From Pollutimonas sp. M17 (GTDB taxonomy: Bacteria > Pseudomonadota > Gammaproteobacteria > Burkholderiales > Burkholderiaceae_B): 64,000 nt of DNA. This document shows, one piece after another, positions 26,538 through 32,535 of this stretch. Where the stretch lies: contig NZ_CP107548.1 in assembly GCF_025836975.1 (NCBI RefSeq), positions 1,426,001-1,490,000 on the forward strand, written 5' to 3'. A program made the position numbers and the translations under genes. Position 1 is the stretch's first letter, and every line of letters starts with the position of its first letter. The notes under the pieces are model-generated. The model ran no database searches and was not told where the DNA came from. It worked only from the letters and a program-made list of their open reading frames with translations.

Positions 26538-26762
26538 ATGGATACTATCCAACAGCCGCACACCACCGCTTCACAATTCCCCCCGCTGGAAGCGGTAACC
26601 AGCCCGGCAGTACCAACCCCCCAGGCCGCCCACTATCTGAACCGCCAGCCGCAGACCCTCCGCGTGTGGGCTTGCTGCGAGAATGGCCCAATTCGCCCCC
26701 TGCGTATCAATGGCCGACTTGCATGGCGCGTGTCCGATATTAAAGCTGTGATGGGGGTGTAA
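26538..26762 (+). CDS. AlpA/excisionase-like helix-turn-helix protein
   Basis: A 74-residue DNA-binding protein. After a Pro-rich start, PQAAHYLNRQPQTLRVWACC and GPIRPLRINGRLAWRVSDIK match the MerR/AlpA-like winged helix used by excisionases and regulators of integrase in islands. It may promote excision of the element. GAGGTG precedes the ATG at the right distance. It heads a run of closely packed small genes. Confidence 0.75.
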   Translation: MDTIQQPHTTASQFPPLEAVTSPAVPTPQAAHYLNRQPQTLRVWACCENGPIRPLRINGRLAWRVSDIKAVMGV

Positions 26763-26764
26763 GT

Positions 26765-26950
26765 ATGAGACCCGAAACCATCGTTACCTATCAGGACCCG
26801 GATGGCCCGCGCATCGTGTTTGATGCCGACCAATTGATGGTGACAGCCAGAGACGCTGATGGCACAACCGTACATATTGAAATCGGGCGGCTTGGAATGC
26901 TTGAGCTTGGGCGCGCCGTGATTCGCATTGGTCAACCGGAGGGCAAATAA
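26765..26950 (+). CDS. Small element-borne protein, unknown function
   Basis: A 61-residue acidic protein (MRPETIVTYQDPDGPRIVFD at the start) that looks like a single beta-sheet domain. It begins two bases after the AlpA-like gene stop, behind GGGGGTG, and its stop TAA shares a base with the next ATG. No family recognised. Confidence 0.6.
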   Translation: MRPETIVTYQDPDGPRIVFDADQLMVTARDADGTTVHIEIGRLGMLELGRAVIRIGQPEGK

Positions 26951-27294
26951 TGAAAAACGCCCCCGACCGCAAAGCAATCGAGAGCGCCAAAGACCAAGGC
27001 CATTCTAACACTCGCAACAATTTTAAAGGTACCGACAATCCCCGGCACCTTCGCACCCTGCAAGCCTTGTTGAAACGTCCCCTACCGCGTGAAACGCTGG
27101 ATAAGGTAGCGGGGTGCTCCAATGGCCCCGACCTTGTTGCAGAGCTTCGCCGCCGTGGCCTGAAAGTGCCCTGCGAACGTATCCGTTTCATTGACCGCGA
27201 CGGCAAGCTGTGTAGCCCAGGCGTTTACAAGCTGCTGTCCACCGACCGCACCCTGATTTACCGTTGGCTTGCACAAGGCCGGAGGGTGGCGTAA
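26950..27294 (+). CDS. Small element-borne protein, possible winged-helix
   Basis: A 114-residue basic protein. The segment LRTLQALLKRPLPRETLDKV, then GPDLVAELRRRGLKVPCERI has the layout of a winged-helix domain of the type seen in phage and island regulators, and YKLLSTDRTLIYRWLAQGRR closes it. Overlap of one base on each side (TAATG) shows tight translational coupling. Confidence 0.65.
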   Translation: MKNAPDRKAIESAKDQGHSNTRNNFKGTDNPRHLRTLQALLKRPLPRETLDKVAGCSNGPDLVAELRRRGLKVPCERIRFIDRDGKLCSPGVYKLLSTDRTLIYRWLAQGRRVA

Positions 27295-27368
27295 TGAGCG
27301 CCATGCAAGTCGTGGTTTTTTGGCTAGTCGTCGCGTGCCGTTGGTTATTTAGCAAGGGAGCGCGATGA
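27294..27368 (+). CDS. Possible 24-residue hydrophobic microprotein
   Basis: A short frame starting at the A of the preceding stop (TAATG) and ending one base before the next gene's ATG. The peptide begins MSAMQVVVFWLVVACRWLF and ends in SKGAR, that is, one membrane-length hydrophobic stretch with a basic tail. Its exact fit between two coupled genes supports translation; it may only serve to carry ribosomes to the next start, since it contains that gene's GGGAG site. Confidence 0.4.
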   Translation: MSAMQVVVFWLVVACRWLFSKGAR

Positions 27369-27773
27369 ATGGCAACGAAATCACGCTTCAAACCGAACCG
27401 GCGAGACGCGGGCATATTCATTCAGGTTCCGCTGTCCGTACTAGATTCCGAGGCTTACCTGACGCTTACGGCCCATGAGGCAATGCTGTTATGGGATATC
27501 GCCAGTCAGTATCGCGGCATGAATAACGGTCGGTTGTTGGCAGGATGGAAGTACATGCATGAGGCCCGCAGATGGAAGTCCCGCGACACACTGGACAGGG
27601 CAAGGGCGGCGCTACTGGAACGAGGGCTGATATTTCGTACCCGCCAAGGCCGAATGCCGAATCTATCAAGCTGGTACGCCTGCACTTGGTGGCCTCTGGA
27701 CCACTGCCCAGAGATGGACGTTGGCTCGCAATCACTACCGCGAGGGCAATACAACCGCTGGAGGTCCGAGTAG
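27369..27773 (+). CDS. Element-borne helix-turn-helix protein, possible replication or regulatory protein
   Basis: A 134-residue basic protein. FIQVPLSVLDSEAYLTLTAH, EAMLLWDIASQYRGMNNGRL and SRDTLDRARAALLERGLIFR resemble the winged-helix domains of small island replication/regulator proteins, where a tail such as NLSSWYACTWWPLD follows. It directly precedes the palindrome cluster at 27789-27911, which could be its binding target. GGGAG precedes the ATG. Confidence 0.6.
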   Translation: MATKSRFKPNRRDAGIFIQVPLSVLDSEAYLTLTAHEAMLLWDIASQYRGMNNGRLLAGWKYMHEARRWKSRDTLDRARAALLERGLIFRTRQGRMPNLSSWYACTWWPLDHCPEMDVGSQSLPRGQYNRWRSE

Positions 27774-27788
27774 AAATTGATTTCATGT

Positions 27789-27911
27789 GCACGGCAGCCG
27801 TGCCTAGAGCACCCATATAAGCACGGTAGCCGTGTATAGGGAATCGTCATGAGCACGGCAACCGTGTCTATGGAGACCGCTTTTACCCCATCCCTATACA
27901 CGGTGGCCGTG
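27789..27911. repeat. Cluster of four CACGG-N3-CCGTG palindromes
   Basis: Four inverted repeats share CACGG-N3-CCGTG: 27790-27802 (flanks extend it to GCACGGC-A-GCCGTGC), 27822-27834, 27854-27866 and 27899-27911. The first three are spaced exactly 32 bp apart and the last 45 bp. A larger inverted repeat links copies two and four: CCGTGTATAGGGA (27830-27842) and TCCCTATACACGG (27891-27903). No gene lies here. Cooperative operator sites, an origin with iterons, or a structured 5' leader of the next gene are the main options. Confidence 0.8.
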
Positions 27912-27962
27912 CACTATCTAGATAAGCCATCTGTATAGGCACGAATCGAAAGGACAGGCAAC

Positions 27963-28442
27963 ATGAACGCCCAACTACCAGAACTGAAAATTAAGCGGAT
28001 CGAGGATGAATTCGGTAAAGGGCCGATTTTTCTGGAACAGGACACATCCGGGGGATTCGACCATGTGCCATCCTGTGATGAGCAGGCTCAAGCCGGCTTT
28101 TTGTCGGGCATACCGGCGATGCTTATAGGGCAGTCTAAGCGTGAGCGTCACGCTGAACGGACATCCGAATGGGTAAGCAATAGTCAGTCTTGCTGCGCCG
28201 TTGCCACGGATTTAAAGAAAGCGAGGGCTCATAAGGTGACGAACCCCGACCCTGCCAATCCTAAAACCACGGTATCTGTATCGCTTACCAACCTACAAGG
28301 AATTGAAGATGAAACGACCTGCTCGTTTGCTGAAGGGGCTTGTTCGACTCCTGACCTTTGGCCACTACCGACGAAACATGAATGCATGGACAGACTTGGT
28401 GCTGGCGCAGTCCATCCTCCAGCCATTGACCTACGAGTCTAG
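27963..28442 (+). CDS. Element-borne protein of unknown function
   Basis: A 159-residue protein starting MNAQLPELKIKRIEDEFGKG behind AGGACAGG. No family recognised. Its last 134 bp overlap the next gene in another frame, which is unusually long; the C-terminal part after about residue 115 may be a run-on past an ancient frameshift, or the next gene may be the true reading there. Confidence 0.5.
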   Translation: MNAQLPELKIKRIEDEFGKGPIFLEQDTSGGFDHVPSCDEQAQAGFLSGIPAMLIGQSKRERHAERTSEWVSNSQSCCAVATDLKKARAHKVTNPDPANPKTTVSVSLTNLQGIEDETTCSFAEGACSTPDLWPLPTKHECMDRLGAGAVHPPAIDLRV

Positions 28443-28548
28443 TCGTTTTGATGATGACAGGCGAGACCGATATATAGCCGAGGCGGCGTACTACATCGAC
28501 AGTGCAATGCGCAAACTCTATGGCGAAATGTACACAGGTGGAAGATGA
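28309..28548 (+). CDS. Small element-borne protein, unknown function
   Basis: A 79-residue basic protein starting MKRPARLLKGLVRLLTFGHY. The C-terminal part (DDDRRDRYIAEAAYYIDSAM) looks helical. The ATG at 28309 is preceded by AAGGA; it overlaps the previous frame by 134 bp and the next gene by 4 bp (ATGA). Confidence 0.55.
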   Translation: MKRPARLLKGLVRLLTFGHYRRNMNAWTDLVLAQSILQPLTYESSRFDDDRRDRYIAEAAYYIDSAMRKLYGEMYTGGR

Positions 28549-28919
28549 GCATGACAAACAATAACGCTCAACGGTTGGCAGCGTACCGGAAGCGACTTGA
28601 AGAGGGTGGCTTCAAACGCGTTAGTGCCTACGTGTCGCTTGACCTGGTTGCGTACCTTCAAAGCCAGAACGCGCCGGGCGAATGCATTGGCCGCACACTG
28701 GAACGGCTACTTCTGGGTAGCGCAAAGGAACGCCCTCGATACTATTCTGATGAAGAAATGGTGCGCAAAGAAGCGCGGCGGCGTGAGAGGGTCACGCAAC
28801 GTGCTCAAGTGAGGAAAGCAATCCGAGTCGAGCAACGAGCACTTCGTCGCGCCGAATGGGAACGGCTCAGGCAGGAAGCAATGGAGCGCATTGGCTTGTT
28901 GAGAAAACCTGAGACTTGA
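28545..28919 (+). CDS. Element-borne protein with possible ribbon-helix-helix N-terminus
   Basis: A 124-residue strongly basic protein. AQRLAAYRKRLEEGGFKRVS and AYVSLDLVAYLQSQN resemble the strand-helix-helix of RHH proteins, and the rest is a long charged helix rich in Arg and Glu (QVRKAIRVEQRALRRAEWER). It may be a DNA-binding maintenance or relaxase-accessory protein; this is a guess from composition. Last gene of the rightward run in the element. Confidence 0.55.
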   Translation: MSMTNNNAQRLAAYRKRLEEGGFKRVSAYVSLDLVAYLQSQNAPGECIGRTLERLLLGSAKERPRYYSDEEMVRKEARRRERVTQRAQVRKAIRVEQRALRRAEWERLRQEAMERIGLLRKPET

Positions 28920-29081
28920 GGGTTGTGCTCATGCGTGCGGGATGGTGGAAGTAGGACGTGGCAATCCCGATTGTCCAAATGCTAGCTTTTGTTAACATGC
29001 TGGCTTCACAGGCCGGCGGATTTCCAGGCGCTGCCGTGAACAAAAGAGCACTGGGCGAGTTGCGTTAATTGCACGGTGCGC

Positions 29082-29453
29082 TTACCTCAGGCCGACCTTT
29101 TTCAGGTACTCGTCCAGATAGTCCCCCGTCAGGTCGTACAAGCTCATTGGCTCGGCCGGTTCGTCTTCGGTCGCTTCCAGCGGCATAGCTTCGATTGCTT
29201 GCGACAGGGCCACTTCCTCGGCCGTCTTGCGAACCATTTCTGCATGTTGCACGCGTTTCATGGGGTCGTTTATGCCCATCAGATTGTCTGGTATCTGGTC
29301 GGTTACCGTGCTGATCGAGTCCATCGCTTCACCGGTCAAGCTGTCCAAATATGTCGCCAATTGCCGCTGGCATTTCATTTCTTTGTACGCGGTCGGTGCG
29401 CGGTCTTCGAGCGCCAGTTCCAGCGTCCGCCACATTTGCTGGTAGTTCATCAT
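29082..29453 (-). CDS. Partner gene downstream of the Sir2 gene, unknown function
   Basis: A 123-residue acidic, mostly helical protein starting MMNYQQMWRTLELALEDRAP and ending in YDLTGDYLDEYLKKVGLR. It lies 46 bp after the Sir2 gene on the same strand and is likely co-transcribed with it. No family recognised. Its position suggests a functional partner of the Sir2-like protein or an unrelated passenger. Confidence 0.6.
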   Translation of the reverse strand: MMNYQQMWRTLELALEDRAPTAYKEMKCQRQLATYLDSLTGEAMDSISTVTDQIPDNLMGINDPMKRVQHAEMVRKTAEEVALSQAIEAMPLEATEDEPAEPMSLYDLTGDYLDEYLKKVGLR

Positions 29454-29499
29454 TTTGATCCTGCCGTGGTTAATATGTGCTCGTTGGGACAGGCATCAT

Positions 29500-30351
29500 T
29501 TATGCCGTCAACAGAGCGTTTATTTCTTGCAGAGCCTGCATACCATCCATCGCGAGGCTGACGTGGCCAGGATGGCCGTGAATTTCAGGTTCTCGTGGAT
29601 TAATGCGTATAACTGGCGCCCGGTGGTTAAAGGAAACCGCGTGCGTGAAGTCGCGGGTAGTGGGAATCGCTGTACCGGCACCAATCTCGATCACGAGCAG
29701 CCGCTCGGCATCCAGCAGCCAGTGCTCAAGCCTTCTTTGCTGCATACGGACGCGCTGCTCCTGCCATTCATCGTCGCCAAACATGTAAATGTTCGGACGT
29801 GCTAAGCCACCGCAGTGTGGGCAACGTGGCGGCTCGTTCAGCAACCGGCAGTTTTCTTCGTCCACATCCGGTGTGAAATCATCGGTGGACCAGATGTCGG
29901 TTGTACATGCGTCCAGGCATTGAAGGTAGTGAATTGAGCCGTGGCACTCAGTGATCAGGCTGGCATCGAAACTTGCCTTTTGGAAGTGCCCATCAACATT
30001 GCTGGTAAAAGCCATGTAGCCGCACGGACTGTTTTTACCCCATTTCCTAAGTATGTCGTAGCCTGCATGTGGTGCTGTTTGGCGATACAGGTTGAGCCGG
30101 TGGCCGTAAAAACCCCATGCAACTTTAGGCTGCTGCCGGAACGCACGGGGTGATGCAATCGATATGAAATCGAGGCTGCTGCGTTCAAGCGCCGGGTAGG
30201 CACGCCAGAAACCTTGATTTCCGCGAAAGTCTGGTAGGCCAGAATCAATACCCATACCGGCTCCTGTAACGACCAATATCATTTCTGCCGTGTCTACGAG
30301 TTGAGCCGCTTTCTCAACGCTTTGGTATGGTGTGGCTGTGTACTTATCCAT
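29500..30351 (-). CDS. Sir2-family NAD-dependent protein
   Basis: A 283-residue single-domain Sir2 fold. NAD-binding motifs are VTGAGMGIDSGLPDFRGNQG (residues 28-47), FYGHRLNLYRQTAPHAGYDI and TSNVDGHFQKA (116-126). His137 in ECHGSIHYLQC is the catalytic position, and four Cys (145, 149, 177, 180) form a zinc knot. GAGTAIP follows. The start at 30351 (MDKYTATPYQ) was chosen because the upstream in-frame extension to 30474 shows no conservation-like features. Deacylase activity is the default; Sir2 domains on mobile elements also serve as NAD-depleting phage-defence effectors, so both roles are open. Confidence 0.88.
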   Translation of the reverse strand: MDKYTATPYQSVEKAAQLVDTAEMILVVTGAGMGIDSGLPDFRGNQGFWRAYPALERSSLDFISIASPRAFRQQPKVAWGFYGHRLNLYRQTAPHAGYDILRKWGKNSPCGYMAFTSNVDGHFQKASFDASLITECHGSIHYLQCLDACTTDIWSTDDFTPDVDEENCRLLNEPPRCPHCGGLARPNIYMFGDDEWQEQRVRMQQRRLEHWLLDAERLLVIEIGAGTAIPTTRDFTHAVSFNHRAPVIRINPREPEIHGHPGHVSLAMDGMQALQEINALLTA

Positions 30352-30492
30352 TGCGACGACTCTATTTTTACGGGTTTTCTGCAAATATGGTGCGCACGAA
30401 AATTGCATAGAACTGATTATGTTCTTTGGGCCAATATGAGCGTTACGAATGCAGTTCCCTGTCCCCACTTCCAAATTGAAATGCTAACTGAG

Positions 30493-30849
30493 CTAGAAAG
30501 ATCCAACCCCAGCAATACTAGAAGAATAGGGAAGATCAGAAAAATCGAGATGATTCCTGCGCTCACAATGTGAAAAATCCCAATCTAAAAAACCATCTAA
30601 CTGTTCCGGCCTCTCGCCCGTTTTTTTACGCTTAATCCAGGAAGCCCACAAGGAAATAAAATGACGCCAGGCGATGAAAGACAATACCAGCCCGGCGATA
30701 TAAGTGAGTATGCTTGGATCTGGGCCGTAGCTGTCGTATTCAAGATCAATGTTGTCATACGCACCATATCGGTCAGCTTGAGTGGCAGTGGAGAAGGCAG
30801 CTAGTAATGCAATCGCTATACCACGATGTGATTTTGAAGGCTTTGGCAT
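30493..30849 (-). CDS. Small exported or membrane-anchored protein, unknown function
   Basis: A 118-residue protein with a signal peptide (MPKPSKSHRGIAIALLAAFS, cleavage near TQA-DRY) and one further hydrophobic stretch (ILTYIAGLVLSFIAWRHFIS), then a polar tail. An in-frame ATG at 30891 overlaps the preceding gene by 22 bp and has no ribosome-binding site at a usable distance. It follows the lipoprotein gene on the same strand, so both act at the envelope. Confidence 0.55.
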   Translation of the reverse strand: MPKPSKSHRGIAIALLAAFSTATQADRYGAYDNIDLEYDSYGPDPSILTYIAGLVLSFIAWRHFISLWASWIKRKKTGERPEQLDGFLDWDFSHCERRNHLDFSDLPYSSSIAGVGSF

Positions 30850-30869
30850 ATCTATTGGTCTGTCCACGC

Positions 30870-31625
30870 TTAGGGTTTCACGTCGGGCCATCCCTGCGCA
30901 CAGTAATCGGTGATGAAGTCGACGAAATTTTCAGTTGGTACTTCGGGTGCTGAATATCGCGTGTTTGTTGACCAAAGCAGGTAGGCAGCACTTTGGTGGC
31001 TGATCTTGTTGTTCTTCGATGTGGTGAGCATGAGATTAAGGGCATCTTCTTTAGGAACACCATCGCGCATTAACTTGTCGATTGAGCCTGCCAGCTTACG
31101 ATGTGATGAACACGACAACTCGACGTATTTCTGTTCATCGATAATCCCTTTGGGCTTGTCGCCATTGTTGGCATAACTAACAGGTGAAGTTGACGCCTGT
31201 TCTTCGGTTGGTGGTTTGTCTGTCCAGCCAAGCTTGATCATGCAGCCTTTCATAATTGCATCCTGCGCTCGTCGAGCACGTATGGAAGCGCCAAGTGCCG
31301 CGCCTTGCGCAACCCCTGATGAGAATGCTGACCCTGGGCTGGGTGTGACATAGCCCGAGTAGTTACTGGTCCGAAAACCGCCTTGGCCGTATGAACTGAT
31401 CGTACCGGTAATGTTGTAGCTTTGTTGGGCGGGGGCGTAGACGCGAGCATCTGGCATTGGCGCAGCGCCGTGGGCTACCTGTGTGCAATAACCTTCATCG
31501 ACTGCTTTTTGGTTAGCTATCAGTTCTGCATCGCCGGCAGAGTAATTGTGGTTGTACCACTGAGTGTTGGCACACCCGACAAGTATTCCGGCCAGGGATG
31601 CGCATACTGCCATTCTTTTTATCAT
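30870..31625 (-). CDS. Lipoprotein of unknown function
   Basis: A 251-residue protein with a lipoprotein signal: MIKRMAVCASLAGILVGCAN, where LVGC is the lipobox. The next part is Gly/Ser/Tyr-rich (GTISSYGQGGFRTSNYSGYV) with a glycine-zipper-like segment (GVAQGAALGASIRARRA), and the C-terminal part is helical with two Cys. An ATG 12 bp upstream would put acidic residues in the signal, so the later one was preferred. It may be a cell-envelope or superinfection-type cargo gene; no family recognised. Confidence 0.65.
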   Translation of the reverse strand: MIKRMAVCASLAGILVGCANTQWYNHNYSAGDAELIANQKAVDEGYCTQVAHGAAPMPDARVYAPAQQSYNITGTISSYGQGGFRTSNYSGYVTPSPGSAFSSGVAQGAALGASIRARRAQDAIMKGCMIKLGWTDKPPTEEQASTSPVSYANNGDKPKGIIDEQKYVELSCSSHRKLAGSIDKLMRDGVPKEDALNLMLTTSKNNKISHQSAAYLLWSTNTRYSAPEVPTENFVDFITDYCAQGWPDVKP

Positions 31626-31703
31626 GTCAGCGTCCATTGAGATTTAAAAACAGTAGAGTTACATACTGTAGTATATAAAGCAGTAGTGCGCCACTCTACG
31701 CGC

Positions 31704-31964
31704 ATGAGCACAAATACAGTTTCTAACCCCGCGACAGCACGTACCAGAATCGCAGTAAACCTAAAACGCCTGCGTACCGAGCGGGGGTTGAGTCAGGAAC
31801 GTATGGCTGAGTTGGCCGACTTTCACCGAACGTATGTGTCTCAGCTTGAGCGCTGCGTTACCAACATAAGTATTGACGGCCTAGAACGCATTGCCCACGC
31901 CTTAGGTGTTGATGTCGTTGAGCTGCTGGTGGCCCAGTCAGATGAGGGGCAGACGGACGAGTAA
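31704..31964 (+). CDS. XRE-family transcriptional regulator
   Basis: An 86-residue helix-turn-helix protein: ARTRIAVNLKRLRTERGLSQ, MAELADFHRTYVSQLERCVT and IDGLERIAHALGVDVVELLV are the five-helix XRE fold, as in controller proteins and small repressors. It is divergent from the lipoprotein gene; the shared 78-bp region holds CAGTAG twice and CTGTAG once between 31650 and 31690, possible operators. It likely controls the cargo genes and/or itself. No ribosome-binding site is evident at 31704. Confidence 0.85.
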   Translation: MSTNTVSNPATARTRIAVNLKRLRTERGLSQERMAELADFHRTYVSQLERCVTNISIDGLERIAHALGVDVVELLVAQSDEGQTDE

Positions 31965-32078
31965 CGCCAGGTTATAAGGTAAGGTGCTATGCGGAGAATG
32001 CTTGAAGCGCATGGCGTGGCGGCGACAGTGGGGAAGAGCCATATTTTTATTGGCTCGTAGTCCTGCATTTCACAAAAC

Positions 32079-32099
32079 TGTTTACAAAGTGCTTACATG
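32079..32099 (+). promoter_or_regulatory. Putative integrase arm-type site, right end
   Basis: TGTTTACAAAGTGCTTACATG, 20 of 21 identical to 23964-23984 and in the same orientation. It lies 56 bp inside the right attachment site. Confidence 0.65.
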
Positions 32100-32111
32100 A
32101 AACCAGAAAGC

Positions 32112-32139
32112 AAAAACGCCAACCCCGGGGGATTGGCGT
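32112..32139 (-). terminator. Terminator of tRNA-Met, right copy
   Basis: On the minus strand, stem ACGCCAA/TTGGCGT (32116-32122, 32133-32139) with an inner CCCC/GGGG and a T-run after it. It lies 17 bp beyond the tRNA 3' end. The copy is brought by the element. Confidence 0.8.
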
Positions 32140-32154
32140 AAGTGCTTGATATCT

Positions 32155-32202
32155 CTGGTGGCGCATCCCTGATTCGAACAGGGGACCTGCGGATTATGAT
32201 TC
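32155..32202 (+). repeat. attR: 48-bp direct repeat within tRNA-Met
   Basis: Right-hand copy of the 48-bp sequence at 23788-23835. It supplies the 3' half of the tRNA gene, so integration leaves the gene intact. Confidence 0.92.
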
Positions 32203-32232
32203 CGTCGCTCTAACCGGCTGAGCTAATGCGCC
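32156..32232 (-). tRNA. tRNA-Met(CAT), integration target
   Basis: A 77-nt cloverleaf with encoded CCA: acceptor GGCGCAT/ATGCGCC, D-stem GCTC/GAGC, anticodon loop ATCATAA (CAT) and T-loop TTCGAAT. The anticodon stem has one A-C mismatch at its base. CAT also occurs in tRNA-Ile2 with a modified C34, so the elongator-Met assignment is likely but not certain. The 3' half is duplicated at attL. Confidence 0.88.
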
Positions 32233-32377
32233 AAAGTCCGACACTTTAGCATACTTTTTTTGATTTGTGTAGCAGCGAAAAGAACCGGCTGGCGGCGAAA
32301 AATGGGCTGATACGTTCGGAGGCGGAGCGATCGATACGGCTAGCTCGATTATGCGTGCGTAGGGCGGGGAAAAATCA

Positions 32378-32486
32378 AAGGCCCCGCCTTTTGGCGGGGC
32401 CTTACTGCCGGTATGGCAGTGAACACCACACTGAAGGTAGTGTCGGATTAACTACCGGAGAGGGTAGCTAGACTGCCGTCTGGCAG
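32378..32486. other. Terminator plus four consecutive small hairpins
   Basis: A strong bidirectional terminator stem (AAGGCCCCGCC 32378-32388, GGCGGGGCCTT 32393-32403, TTTT loop) is followed by ACTGCC/GGCAGT (32404-32420), ACACT/AGTGT (32428-32443), CTACC/GGTAG with loop GGAGAG (32452-32467) and CTGCC/GGCAG (32473-32486). Read on the minus strand it is the 3' region of the glutamate-synthase-like gene, ending in the terminator. The small hairpins are not explained by that gene and could be a small RNA. Confidence 0.6.
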
Positions 32487-32535
32487 CGATTCCACAATAA
32501 ATCCGATACACGGCAATTGCAAGTACGGGAAAACA

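Noticed and set aside
27789-27911. Possible CRISPR array
   Set aside because: The repeated unit is only 13-15 bp and palindromic, only four copies exist, spacing is uneven at the last copy, and no cas gene is present.
31704-31964. Restriction-modification controller protein
   Set aside because: The size and helix-turn-helix fit, but no methylase or endonuclease gene is near.
17900-32300. Insertion sequences or transposons in the island region
   Set aside because: No transposase-like protein or terminal inverted repeat with target duplication was found; tRNA-end repeats explain the boundaries better.
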